From an uncultured Clostridia bacterium (GTDB lineage Bacteria > Bacillota > Clostridia > TANB77 > CAG-508): a stretch of 59,916 bases of DNA. This document shows, piece after piece, positions 48,031 through 56,413 of this stretch. Numbering within the stretch: the stretch's first letter is position 1; every line of letters starts with the position of its first letter. Under the pieces are notes generated by a model that ran no database searches, was not told the DNA's origin, and saw only the letters and a program-made list of their open reading frames with translations. The position numbers and the translations under genes are program-made. The DNA lies in the NCBI GenBank assembly GCA_944392465.1, contig CALXWR010000003.1:1-59916 (forward strand). Direction: 5' to 3'.

Positions 48031-48372
48031 ATGTATACATATAATAAAAACGATAACTCATATACATTTTCATTTGATGATATTGATATAGATAAAATGG
48101 TTGAATTAAATGAAAATGACAGTATAGATAATGAAAATAAACAGGAAAATGAAGATATAACTAACGATTCTAGCAAAAACACAAATCAAGATAATCATTC
48201 GAAAAATGAGGTTACTGAAGAGCTTACAGAACATAGAAGACCTCCTAAAAAAATAGAAGTAATTAATGGAGGGAATGATTTAGATATTTCACCTGTTACT
48301 GATTATATAGAAGTAGAAAAACCTAAAAACGAAAAAAGAGATAATATTGTTGTTCCAGAAGATAAAAAGTAA
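48031..48372 (+). CDS. Hypothetical acidic, Asn-rich protein, 113 residues
   Basis: No domain recognised. The start is ATG at 48031 with a strong AAGGAGG; the frame is open further upstream without a site. Sequence is highly polar and probably disordered (YTFSFDDIDIDKMVELNEND at the start; RRPPKKIEVINGGNDLDISP later). No signal peptide or membrane segment. Located directly before the 203-bp hairpin element. Confidence 0.5.
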   Translation: MYTYNKNDNSYTFSFDDIDIDKMVELNENDSIDNENKQENEDITNDSSKNTNQDNHSKNEVTEELTEHRRPPKKIEVINGGNDLDISPVTDYIEVEKPKNEKRDNIVVPEDKK

Positions 48373-48429
48373 TTATGGAAAAGCAATTACCAAAAAGTAA
48401 AAAGCCCAAAAACACAAAAAAACAAAAAA

Positions 48430-48632
48430 GCAAAAAAACTATACAATTTTTAGAAAAAGAAATTAACATGCACTTGTGAAAGTAATTTTTGATTAGAAAT
48501 TGTTTTAAAATTTTACTAGGAAATCTCACCACCGGGTGAGTGCTCTAGTAAAATTTTAAATACAAGTTCTTCTAAAATTAGCTTGAACTAAATGTTAATT
48601 GAATTTTGATAAAAATTGTATAGTTTTTTTGC
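48430..48632. repeat. 203-bp near-palindromic element with perfect 23-bp inverted ends
   Basis: The ends are exact inverted repeats of 23 bases (48430-48452 and 48610-48632; outer part GCAAAAAAACTATAC). Inside, further arms pair in order: AATTAACAT/ATGTTAATT, ACTTGT/ACAAGT, a perfect 16-bp pair (TTTAAAATTTTACTAG and complement) and an apical CTCACC/GGGTGAG. The whole can fold as one rod-like hairpin on either strand. T-runs end it on both strands. It may be a MITE-like mobile repeat, a structured RNA of 6S-like shape, or an oversized bidirectional terminator. No promoter was seen on either strand. Confidence 0.75.
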
Positions 48633-48721
48633 AATTATTTTTTCGTGTTTATTTTTAGTGTTTTTGTTTTTGCTTTTTTATTTTTTCGGAATTTTTTATG
48701 TTTTAATTTGTATTGGATTAA

Positions 48722-49414
48722 TTACATAGCTTCTTTATCTTCTTCTTTGCTCTCATTTTCATCTGACTTTTTATCAATAACTTCTAGTGTAGATACAGAT
48801 ACTTCATATGCAACTCTATTTTCTATAGTTCCGTCTTCATGTTTTTTCTCGTATTGTCTAGATTGTACTCTACCTACTATTTTTATTTCTGTTCCAACAG
48901 TTACAGTTTCGCAGAATTTTGCATTTCTTCCCCAAGCTATACAAGGGATATAATCTGATTTATTATATGATCTATTTACAGCAAGTAATACATCTGCGAT
49001 TTCTCTTCCAAATGGTGTTTTTCTGTAAATTGGCTTTCTACAAATATAACCATCTAAAGTAACTTCATTTGTAATAAAATCTTTTCCTACTGGTATATCT
49101 GCTTCTTGATTTTCTAAAAACTCAATTTCTTTTGCAAATACTGTAAGTACTAATCTGTTTTTCTCTCCTTCATAACTATTATATGATCTAAATTGTCCTG
49201 TTACTGACATTTTGCTATCTAATGGCAATCCTATATCTGTTATTAATCTTTCTGAAATAGTAATTGGTATAATATCACAATTTCCACTTAAACGTGGCAC
49301 ACTCAAATTAAATATATAGAACTTTTCTCCATATATTTCATGGCTAAATTTTTTTTCGCTCGTTACCTTCCCCACTAGTGTGATGTGGTTATTGTCTAAA
49401 TACATAGTATTCAC
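48722..49414 (-). CDS. ssb: Single-stranded DNA-binding protein with two OB folds
   Basis: A 230-residue protein. The first OB-like domain (about 1-95) runs from HITLVGKVTSEKKFSHEIYG; the second (about 110-215) has the clearer SSB sequence TLDGYICRKPIYRKTPFGRE, LLAVNRSYNKSDYIPCIAWG, and VTVGTEIKIVGRVQSRQYEK. The C-terminus is acidic (DENESKEEDKEAM) but lacks the usual DDIPF-type tip. This two-domain arrangement departs from canonical 150-residue SSB, so it may be a specialised paralogue; a second ssb may exist elsewhere. GTG start with GGGAGG upstream. Confidence 0.8.
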   Translation of the reverse strand: MNTMYLDNNHITLVGKVTSEKKFSHEIYGEKFYIFNLSVPRLSGNCDIIPITISERLITDIGLPLDSKMSVTGQFRSYNSYEGEKNRLVLTVFAKEIEFLENQEADIPVGKDFITNEVTLDGYICRKPIYRKTPFGREIADVLLAVNRSYNKSDYIPCIAWGRNAKFCETVTVGTEIKIVGRVQSRQYEKKHEDGTIENRVAYEVSVSTLEVIDKKSDENESKEEDKEAM

Positions 49415-49578
49415 TTAAATTTCCTCCCCCATTTGTTTCTTTTTTTATATTTTTTCTAGTAACAAAATTTAATATCGTTTTCTCACAGTTCCTATTATAC
49501 TACGTTTTTTTAGTTTTGTCTACATAAAATGTTATTTTTTTGTAATTTTTTACTTTTTTTGGTTTTATTTTATAAAAT

Positions 49579-50052
49579 TTAACTATATAAAATTTTTATA
49601 ATTTCACTTCCTATAATAGCATATTTATCAACATTTTCATTAATTCTTACTTCGTACTCTTGAGGTTCTATTTGTATATCATTTTCTTTAAAAATAATTC
49701 TTTGTAAACAAATTATTAATTTATTTTCATCTATACTTGAAATTGTAAATGTAGATTTTCCATTAAACCCATATGTTATAATAGTTAGATCCATACTTTC
49801 TATAATAGAATCATCAATTTCCATATCATTATTTAATACAAGATATTTGCAAGATGATATTATTTTTCTTATTTCCTTTTTCTTTTTTATAATTTGATTA
49901 TCTAGTAATATTGTTTCAAATTTAATATTTTTAATATTGTCTATATTTTTTTCTGTTATAAAAATAATGCTAGAATCAGGCATAATATTTTCTAATTTCT
50001 TTTTTATAAACAATTCATTTTTTTGATTTGTAACAATTCCAATAAAAAACAT
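49579..50052 (-). CDS. Hypothetical protein, 157 residues
   Basis: No family recognised with confidence. It opens with MFFIGIVTNQKNELFIKKKL, an alternating alpha/beta pattern (SSIIFITEKNIDNIKNIKFE; CKYLVLNNDMEIDDSIIESM; LTIITYGFNGKSTFTISSID), and ends with EYEVRINENVDKYAIIGSEI. The pattern resembles small Rossmann-like folds. No membrane segment. Composition and codon use match neighbours. Confidence 0.5.
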   Translation of the reverse strand: MFFIGIVTNQKNELFIKKKLENIMPDSSIIFITEKNIDNIKNIKFETILLDNQIIKKKKEIRKIISSCKYLVLNNDMEIDDSIIESMDLTIITYGFNGKSTFTISSIDENKLIICLQRIIFKENDIQIEPQEYEVRINENVDKYAIIGSEIIKILYS

Positions 50053-50153
50053 TTTTTCTCCTATATATTATGATTGATATATGTACGTATATATATTATT
50101 AGCAAATATTATTAATAATATTTAATTATTTATGTATAATTATTTTTCCAAAA

Positions 50154-50402
50154 TCAATTTATACTATTAGTAGTATTTTGCAATATAATATCAACCTTGT
50201 TAGATATAGCATTTACTTGTTCTACTTTAGAATTTTTTTCTTGTTCTGTTGTAGTATTAATTTGATTTGTTACTATATTAGTTGAAGTCTGTACTGTGTT
50301 ATTTAGTTTTTCTCCTCCAGATGCCAACATAAATAATATTACTACTGTACATATGGCTATCACATATGATAATATTTTTGATTTGTCAATTACAAAAAAC
50401 AT
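50154..50402 (-). CDS. Small single-span membrane protein, 82 residues
   Basis: Short protein with a membrane helix at about 10-28 (ILSYVIAICTVVILFMLAS) and a polar, Thr/Asn/Gln-rich exterior (NTVQTSTNIVTNQINTTTEQ). AGGTTT-rich sequence (GGAGG) precedes the ATG. Function unknown. Confidence 0.5.
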   Translation of the reverse strand: MFFVIDKSKILSYVIAICTVVILFMLASGGEKLNNTVQTSTNIVTNQINTTTEQEKNSKVEQVNAISNKVDIILQNTTNSIN

Positions 50403-50497
50403 AAAAAAACCTCCAATTACAAGTTAATAGATTATATGCTTATAATTAGAGATTTATTCTTTTTATATTTATTTTACTATTTAATTTAATTTCTTCT

Positions 50498-51607
50498 TTA
50501 AATTTTTATAATCTTCTCCCATGGCAATTCGTCTTTGCCAAAATGCCCATAATTTGTAGTTTTAGAATAAATTGGTTTCTTTAAATCTAAATAATTTATA
50601 ATTCCTTCAGGTGTTAAATCAAAATTTCTTTTTATTACTTTAATAATTTCTTCATCACTAACTTTTCCTGTTTCATATGTATTTACATATATAGATAATG
50701 GCTCTTTTACACCAATTGCATAAGAAACTTGTATTTCACATTTATCTGCATAGTGATTTGCCACTATATTTTTTGCAATAAATCTTAACATATATGCCGC
50801 AGACCTATCTACTTTACTAGCATCTTTTCCTGAGAAAGCTCCTCCCCCATGTCTAGCATATCCTCCATAAGTATCTACAATTATTTTTCTTCCTGTTAAT
50901 CCTGTATCCCCAAGTGGTCCACCTATTACAAATCTTCCTGTTGGATTAATAAAAATTTTAGTATTCTCATCCATCATGTCTTTTGGTATTACTTTATTTA
51001 TTAATTCTCTTGTAATATCTTCTCTTAATTTTTCTATTGAAATATCTTCACTATGCTGAGTTGATACAAGAACATTTTCTATTCTTTTAGGTACATCATT
51101 TTCATATTCTACAGTAACTTCTGTTTTTCCATCCGGTCTTAAATATGGAAGTACATTTTCTTTTCTTAGCCTAGTTAATTCTCTGGATAATTTATGTGCC
51201 ATATTTATGCTAAAAGGCATATAGTTTTCTGTTTCGTTACAAGCATAGCCGAACATAATTCCTTGGTCTCCTGCACCACCTATATCTACTCCACATGCAA
51301 TATCTTGACTTTGCTTTGTAATATTAATATCAACTTTACAAGTTCTATAATCTATATCTATTTCACTATTTGTATAACCTATGTTTTTAATTGCTTCTCT
51401 TACAACTTTTTCTATATCTACTTTTCCAGCTGATGTTATTTGTCCAGCTATAGTTATTTGATTTTTTGAAGCAAAAGTCTCTACTGCTACTCTAGATTCA
51501 GAATCTTGTTTTAAATACTCATCTAATATTAAATCAGATATATAATCACATAATTTATCTGGATGTCCTTCAGTAACACTTTCTGAAGTAAAATAATAAT
51601 TTTTCAT
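50498..51607 (-). CDS. metK: S-adenosylmethionine synthase
   Basis: Makes SAM from methionine and ATP. The 369-residue protein has the ATP-binding [19 protein letters not shown], the [12 protein letters not shown] motif and [20 protein letters not shown] (P-loop-like). Slightly shorter than the usual 380-400 residues but complete at both ends. An extended -10 promoter lies 30 bases upstream; no SAM riboswitch was recognised. Confidence 0.95.
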   Translation of the reverse strand: MKNYYFTSESVTEGHPDKLCDYISDLILDEYLKQDSESRVAVETFASKNQITIAGQITSAGKVDIEKVVREAIKNIGYTNSEIDIDYRTCKVDINITKQSQDIACGVDIGGAGDQGIMFGYACNETENYMPFSINMAHKLSRELTRLRKENVLPYLRPDGKTEVTVEYENDVPKRIENVLVSTQHSEDISIEKLREDITRELINKVIPKDMMDENTKIFINPTGRFVIGGPLGDTGLTGRKIIVDTYGGYARHGGGAFSGKDASKVDRSAAYMLRFIAKNIVANHYADKCEIQVSYAIGVKEPLSIYVNTYETGKVSDEEIIKVIKRNFDLTPEGIINYLDLKKPIYSKTTNYGHFGKDELPWEKIIKI

Positions 51608-51637
51608 TTTTATTTCATTCCTTTCTTAACGCATATA

Positions 51638-51646
51638 ATTATAACA
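51638..51646 (-). promoter_or_regulatory. Extended -10 promoter of metK
   Basis: TGT-TATAAT on the minus strand about 30 bases before the metK ATG. Confidence 0.55.
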
Positions 51647-51723
51647 CATATTATGTATATTTTCCAGATAAATACCTTTTTTATGTCAATTTTTACTCAA
51701 AATAACTACTTTTAAACGGCTTA

Positions 51724-52512
51724 CTACAATTTTTTTATATCTATATTTTCGTTTTCTAATAATTTTTTTGCAACATTTAAAAAATTACATTCCGTATCTG
51801 TTAAAAATATATCTACTTTAGTTTGATTTTTTTTATCATTTTCAATATTGTTCTGTAATAAATACTCTTCTAATTCTTTTGCAACCATTTCTCCTGTATT
51901 TATAATTTCTACATTTTTTCCCAACTCATTTTCTATCATTTTTTTAAATAATGGATAATGTGTACAACCTAAAATTAAAGCTTCTAAATTTTCACTAGCC
52001 ATATCTTTTAAATATTCATGTATAGTTAATCTTGCTATTTCATTTTCTGTCCAACCTTCTTCAGCCATCGGAGCTAATAATGGACATGCTTTATTAATTA
52101 CAATCGCATTATCTATCATTTTATCAATATTATTTTTCCAGCCATTGCTTCTTATTGTTCCTGCAGTAGCTATTACACCTATTCTCTTTTTGTTTCCTTT
52201 TTTTAAATAATCTACTGTTGGATTAATTATTCCTATAATCGGTATATTAAATATTTTCTGCATTTCTTTCAAAGCTTGACTTGTTGCAGTACCACATGCA
52301 ATAACTATTATTTTTGCATTCATATCTATTAAATTTTCTATCCTCTTTTTGCTTAATTCAATTATTGTATCCTTAGATTTGCTTCCATAAGGAAAACTTG
52401 CTGTATCTCCTATATAAATATAATCTTCATGAGGTAATTTCTTCTTTAATTCCTTTAAAACTGTCAAACCTCCTACTCCTGAATCAAATACTCCAATTGA
52501 TCTATTATCCAC
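51724..52512 (-). CDS. murI: Glutamate racemase
   Basis: Supplies D-glutamate for peptidoglycan. The 262-residue protein shows the family features IGVFDSGVGGLTVLKEL, YIGDTASFPYGSKS, the first catalytic Cys in VIACGTATS and the second in LEALILGCTHYPLF. Length normal. ATG start; GGGAG upstream. Monocistronic on the minus strand. Confidence 0.95.
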   Translation of the reverse strand: MDNRSIGVFDSGVGGLTVLKELKKKLPHEDYIYIGDTASFPYGSKSKDTIIELSKKRIENLIDMNAKIIVIACGTATSQALKEMQKIFNIPIIGIINPTVDYLKKGNKKRIGVIATAGTIRSNGWKNNIDKMIDNAIVINKACPLLAPMAEEGWTENEIARLTIHEYLKDMASENLEALILGCTHYPLFKKMIENELGKNVEIINTGEMVAKELEEYLLQNNIENDKKNQTKVDIFLTDTECNFLNVAKKLLENENIDIKKL

Positions 52513-52650
52513 GTTTTATTTCTCCCTTCACTTTAATTACAATATTATACTTCTTTTTTTATAGTTTTTCTACATATTATTCACTTTTTTTTATTATATT
52601 CATAATATATATTAAGCTATATGCTAAATAATATGAAAGGAGTCTTTTAT

Positions 52651-53178
52651 ATGGAATATGATAAAAATATCTGTCCTGTTTTAGATGTTAATGGTGTATT
52701 ATCTACTGGAAAACAATTTGATTTAGAAATTAATTTACCTGAAGATAATAGAAATGTTATATATGGAGTTGTAAAAGATTGTTGCGGAGAACCTGTATGT
52801 AATGCAGTAGTTAAACTTATTGAAGTTATCTGTGATTGTGGTAAAGAAGAAAGAAGACCGGTGTCACATACTTTTACCGACTCTGAAGGACAATTCGTTT
52901 TTGGTCCTCTTTGCCCTAATAGATTTTATGAGATTCAAATATGGGTTGATCGTGTAAAACACTGCAAAATATGTACTAAAGCAGAACACAATGGAAAATG
53001 TTTAAAAGGTGTTAAATTAGATTGCAAAAAGGATTATTGCAAACCTTGTAAGGATGAAAAAGAATGTGTAGAAATAGAATGTAAAGATAAATATGATAAA
53101 AAATGTGAAGATAAATGTGAAGATAAATGCGATAAAAAATTAGAAAGACCTTGTAGACCTGGATATAAGCCATTTTAA
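52651..53178 (+). CDS. Cys/Lys-rich protein with carboxypeptidase-regulatory-like domain, possible spore-coat protein
   Basis: A 175-residue protein with no signal peptide. Residues about 30-95 resemble a carboxypeptidase-regulatory-like beta-sandwich (VIYGVVKDCCGEPVCNAVVK; HTFTDSEGQFVFGPLCPNRF). The last 70 residues are extremely Cys/Lys/Asp/Glu rich with a repeated CEDK unit (KCEDKCEDKCDKK), 17 or more Cys in all. Such proteins in spore formers are often coat or exosporium parts, which is inference here. ATG at 52651 behind AAAGGAG. Own terminator. Confidence 0.7.
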   Translation: MEYDKNICPVLDVNGVLSTGKQFDLEINLPEDNRNVIYGVVKDCCGEPVCNAVVKLIEVICDCGKEERRPVSHTFTDSEGQFVFGPLCPNRFYEIQIWVDRVKHCKICTKAEHNGKCLKGVKLDCKKDYCKPCKDEKECVEIECKDKYDKKCEDKCEDKCDKKLERPCRPGYKPF

Positions 53179-53209
53179 TAAAACGCTAGTAAGATACTAG
53201 CGTTTTATT
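53177..53209 (+). terminator. Terminator of the Cys-rich gene
   Basis: Perfect 15-bp stem (AATAAAACGCTAGTA and complement) with a 3-base loop and TTTTATAA, beginning in the stop codon. Confidence 0.85.
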
Positions 53210-53220
53210 TTTTATAATAA

Positions 53221-53367
53221 TTAAACAATTCCCATTTTTCTTGCAAATTGTTTTCCCATTTTTACCATTTTTCTTTTTCCTGTTTCCATATTCTCAGAAC
53301 AAGCCATTGCAACTCCTGCAGATATTAAACCTCCAACAATCATTCCTTTAATAAATTTCATATTCAT
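53221..53367 (-). CDS. Small protein, 48 residues, membrane-associated
   Basis: ATG at 53365-53367 with a perfect AAGGAGG six bases upstream. The protein (NMKFIKGMIVGGLISAGVAM, then ACSENMETGKRKMVKMGKQF) has one hydrophobic glycine-rich helix at about 7-24 and a basic C-terminal half. It resembles the small YtxH-like envelope proteins in pattern but is not assigned. It follows the TauE/SafE pair by 17 bases on the same strand. Confidence 0.65.
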   Translation of the reverse strand: MNMKFIKGMIVGGLISAGVAMACSENMETGKRKMVKMGKQFARKMGIV

Positions 53368-53384
53368 TTTATTCCTCCTTTTAG

Positions 53385-53775
53385 TTATTTTATACTATTA
53401 TCTCTATTTTTTGCTTTTATATACCTTTTACTAAAAGAATATGATTCATATATTGCTACAATAATTAAAAAAACCCCAAAAACATTTTTTAGCATGCCGA
53501 ACTTCCATCTTACTAGATATACTAGCACCTATAACTGCACCTAATATACCAAAAATACATATTGGAACTGCATACTCGAATTTTACCTTTTTGTTTTTTA
53601 CAAAAATAAATATTGCAGAAATAGCTGTTGGAATAAAAAATATAACATTAGTTGCCTGAGCAATATGTTGCTCTATACCAGCAAATAAAGTTAGGAACAA
53701 AATTAGTATTGTTCCTCCTCCCATGCCTAATCCACTTACAATTCCAGCTAAAAAACCTATTATTATTTCTTTCAT
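53385..53775 (-). CDS. TauE/SafE-family half-transporter, reading frame shifts +1 at an in-frame CGG
   Basis: Sulfite-exporter-like (DUF81) membrane protein of half size. It starts KEIIIGFLAGIVSGLGMGGG and runs through three helices to ASISSKMEV, then meets CGG at 53497-53499. In the same frame it ends after about 16 residues. Reading CGGC as one residue continues MLKNVFGVFLIIVAIYESYS, a proper final helix, and a basic tail to a stop at 53385, giving 129 residues. The preceding half-gene lies one base upstream. Fourth CGG shift in the window. Confidence 0.82.
53496..53499 (-). other. +1 frameshift site CGGC in the TauE/SafE gene (codon 93)
   Basis: Coding strand: GAA GTT CGGC ATG CTA AAA AAT. 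Four bases consumed as one residue restore the last membrane helix; skipping the C gives GGC (Gly). The only CGGC among the four sites, showing that the fourth base is not fixed. Confidence 0.78.
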
Positions 53776-53776
53776 C

Positions 53777-54121
53777 TTACCTCATTAAAAGATTAACTCC
53801 TGCATAAAATAAAAACAGTATGAAAAATATATTTAAATATTTATTAGATATTTTATTTAATAATTTGCCCCCAATTATTCCTCCTATTATTCCACCTATA
53901 GCACATTTTATTCCTAAATTCCAATTTAAAAAATTGTTTTTATTGTATATAATTGCTGTTACTAAGACCATTGGAACAATACAAAATAAAGTAGTAGCTC
54001 TTGCTTCCTTCTCATTCATTTTTAAAACATACGTACATACTGGTACTAATATTAATCCACCACCAGCTGAAAACATACCACTTATAAAACCAATTATTAA
54101 TCCTATTAATATTTTTTTCAT
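53777..54121 (-). CDS. TauE/SafE-family half-transporter (first half)
   Basis: A 114-residue membrane protein with about four helices (KKILIGLIIGFISGMFSAGG; GLILVPVCTYVLKM; LFCIVPMVLVTAIIY; IFFILFLFYAGVNLLM) and the family motif FSAGGGLILVP. Full-length TauE/SafE proteins have two such repeats fused in about 250 residues; here each half has its own gene, one base apart, so a heterodimer is likely. Exported substrate unknown. Confidence 0.82.
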   Translation of the reverse strand: MKKILIGLIIGFISGMFSAGGGLILVPVCTYVLKMNEKEARATTLFCIVPMVLVTAIIYNKNNFLNWNLGIKCAIGGIIGGIIGGKLLNKISNKYLNIFFILFLFYAGVNLLMR

Positions 54122-54172
54122 TTCTCATACTCTCTTTTTATTTATATTTAGTATGAGTTTTCTTTTAATAAA

Positions 54173-54397
54173 TTATTCACTTTTTGCTTTTTTATATCCT
54201 AATTTATAGTAATCAGCAAATCTATCTTCTGCTAGCTCTGTTAATACACTATCACACCTAAGCATTTGAAAAATAATATTTCTTTTTAACATTTCGTCTT
54301 GAATATTATCTGCTTGATCCAAAAATAATTGTAACTCCTTTAAATATACTTTATCTTTTTCTTTCCATGTTTTGTTTTTTCTTGATTTCTTCAACAT
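54173..54397 (-). CDS. Small hypothetical protein, 74 residues
   Basis: Highly charged, helical protein (SRKNKTWKEKDKVYLKELQL; NIIFQMLRCDSVLTELAEDR) with no recognised domain. ATG with AAAGGAAAGA upstream. On the strand of the TauE/SafE pair, 51 bases upstream of it. Confidence 0.5.
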   Translation of the reverse strand: MLKKSRKNKTWKEKDKVYLKELQLFLDQADNIQDEMLKRNIIFQMLRCDSVLTELAEDRFADYYKLGYKKAKSE

Positions 54398-54725
54398 ATC
54401 TTTCCTTTCTTATTACTGCGATTATTTTTATTTTATATGAAAATCTACTAGAAATTTATCATATATATTTTGCTTATTGCAAAATATTATTAAAATTTTA
54501 GTTTTTTCATAATGTCTACGTTATTTTAATATATAGTGTAACAAAATACAAGTAAATATATAATTTGTTGCAATAAAAATAAAACTTTTTTAATAATATA
54601 TTATTTTTTACTTATATGTTATAGTTATTATACTATAAGTACTAACGTATGCTCTAGTACTTATTTTCCTGCTTTACCTGCTTTATATTAACTTATCTAT
54701 GTTTTTCTTCTTTTTTCTCTATATT
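54398..54725. other. AT-rich intergenic region between nifS and the small gene
   Basis: No supportable gene. It contains a perfect 10-bp inverted repeat ATAAGTACTA ... TAGTACTTAT (about 54634-54664) and a TATAAT on the minus strand (54627-54632), a likely promoter for the 54.2-kb gene. Confidence 0.4.
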
Positions 54726-55862
54726 TTACATTTTTTTACTTTTTATTTTATTTAATGTATCTATTAAATAATTAATATCATCTAAAGTATTATCTTTTCC
54801 AAATGTAATCCTCAAAGTATTCTCAGCCAATTTAGAATCAAGCCCAATTGCAGTAAGTACATGTGACGGCATCGGATTTGCTGTAGAACAAGCCGAGCCA
54901 GCAGATGCACAAATACCATTTTCATCTAGTTTATATAATAATTCCCCTCCACTTATATTATCAAAGCTTATATTAACATTTCCTGGTAATCTTTTTTCCA
55001 AATCACCATTAACTTTAATATTTTTTATTTTATTCTGTACATGCTCAAGAAAATAATCTCTAAATGTCTTTAATTTATCATTATATTCATCATACTCATT
55101 ATATATTAGTTCAATGGCTTTTCCTAGCCCAACTATCTCGGCAACATTTTCTGTACCAGCTCTTTTGTTTTCTTCTTGTTCTCCACCATCTTGTATTTTT
55201 TCAAAATTTATTCCCTGTTTTACATATAATGCTCCTACACCTTTTGGAGCATAAAATTTATGGCCTGACAACGAAAGCATATCAATATTTAATTCTTGAA
55301 CATCTATTTTCACATTGCCTATTGCTTGAACAGCATCTGTATGAAACACTATATTATTCTTTTTAGCAATTACCCCTATCTCTTTTATGGGTTCAATTGT
55401 ACCTATTTCATTATTGGCAAACATTATGGAAATTAATATCGTATCTTTATTTATTGAATTTATTAATTCTTCCAAACTTATAAATCCGTTTTCATCAACA
55501 TTTAAATATGTTACTTTAAAACCTTGCTTTTCTAATGTTTTGCAAGTATCTAATACTGCATGATGCTCTATTTTACTTGTTATTATATGTTTTCCTTTAT
55601 CTTTATTTGCATATACAAACCCCTTTATTGCCAGATTATCACTTTCACTACCACAAGATGTAAAGTATATTTCTCTTGTTTTTGAGTTTATTGCTCTGGC
55701 GACTTGCTTTCTAGCATTATTTATCGCTTTTTTGGCATTTCTACCTAAATAATACATTGTAGATGGATTTCCAAAATCAATACCAAAATACGGAATCATT
55801 TCTTTTATTACTTCATCTCTTACAGGTGTAGTAGCAGCATGGTCAAAATATCTAATTTTCAC
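54726..55862 (-). CDS. Cysteine desulfurase, NifS/IscS type
   Basis: PLP enzyme delivering sulfur from cysteine to Fe-S clusters or tRNA thiolation. The 378-residue protein shows YFDHAATTPVRDEV, the PLP lysine in SLSGHKFYAPKG, and the active Cys loop ASAGSACSTANP. The start is taken as GTG at 55860-55862 because AGAGAGGT lies just before it; an ATG seven codons upstream contains that site. No iscU is adjacent. Confidence 0.92.
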   Translation of the reverse strand: MKIRYFDHAATTPVRDEVIKEMIPYFGIDFGNPSTMYYLGRNAKKAINNARKQVARAINSKTREIYFTSCGSESDNLAIKGFVYANKDKGKHIITSKIEHHAVLDTCKTLEKQGFKVTYLNVDENGFISLEELINSINKDTILISIMFANNEIGTIEPIKEIGVIAKKNNIVFHTDAVQAIGNVKIDVQELNIDMLSLSGHKFYAPKGVGALYVKQGINFEKIQDGGEQEENKRAGTENVAEIVGLGKAIELIYNEYDEYNDKLKTFRDYFLEHVQNKIKNIKVNGDLEKRLPGNVNISFDNISGGELLYKLDENGICASAGSACSTANPMPSHVLTAIGLDSKLAENTLRITFGKDNTLDDINYLIDTLNKIKSKKM

Positions 55863-55910
55863 TAATATACCTCTCTTCTTCACATTCTAAACTTATACAT
55901 GGCATCAACC

Positions 55911-55960
55911 AAAAAAATAGAAAGTCACATATACATTTATTATATGTGACTTTCTATTTT
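55911..55960 (-). terminator. Terminator behind the 56-kb hypothetical gene
   Basis: 20-bp perfect stem (AAAATAGAAAGTCACATATA arm) with T-runs on the minus strand; it overlaps the stop codon. Confidence 0.85.
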
Positions 55961-56304
55961 TTATTACTAACTGTTTCTCTGTTCCATCTATCTACTCTAA
56001 TATCTTTATATGCATTTAACACCTGTGCATATTTTCTATATTCTTCTTCCCATACCATATCTGGTATTTTATCAAATGCTTCAAATACTTTTTCAGCTTC
56101 ACTTAAAAAAATTATTTGTTCCTGTGCACTAAGCTTTTCACAATGCTTTGAAAAAACATATAACTTATCTAGCATTTGGTTTGCTTGTATAAAACTCCAA
56201 AAATCTTTTACTTTTATTCCTGCCATTCGTAATTGCAAAACAGAATAAGCAATTAATCCAAATATTATAAATATTAGTATGTATATTATTATGGCTATTT
56301 CCAT
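55954..56304 (-). CDS. Hypothetical protein with N-terminal membrane helix, 116 residues
   Basis: Membrane helix at about 3-22 (IAIIIYILIFIIFGLIAYSV) and a helical cytosolic part (FSKHCEKLSAQEQIIFLSEA; MVWEEEYRKYAQVLNAYKDI). No family recognised. GAGGAG precedes the ATG. Own terminator. Confidence 0.6.
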   Translation of the reverse strand: MEIAIIIYILIFIIFGLIAYSVLQLRMAGIKVKDFWSFIQANQMLDKLYVFSKHCEKLSAQEQIIFLSEAEKVFEAFDKIPDMVWEEEYRKYAQVLNAYKDIRVDRWNRETVSNKK

Positions 56305-56413
56305 ATTTTATCTCCTCTTTGTGAATATATTGCCATTATAACATTTGACCTTGTTTTATTCAAGATATTTTTTGGATATATTTTACTCATCTGTAAATTT
56401 ATTGCAAACCTTA

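Noticed and set aside
51608..51720. SAM riboswitch before metK
   Set aside because: The leader is only about 30 bases from the promoter to the start, too short, with no recognisable aptamer.
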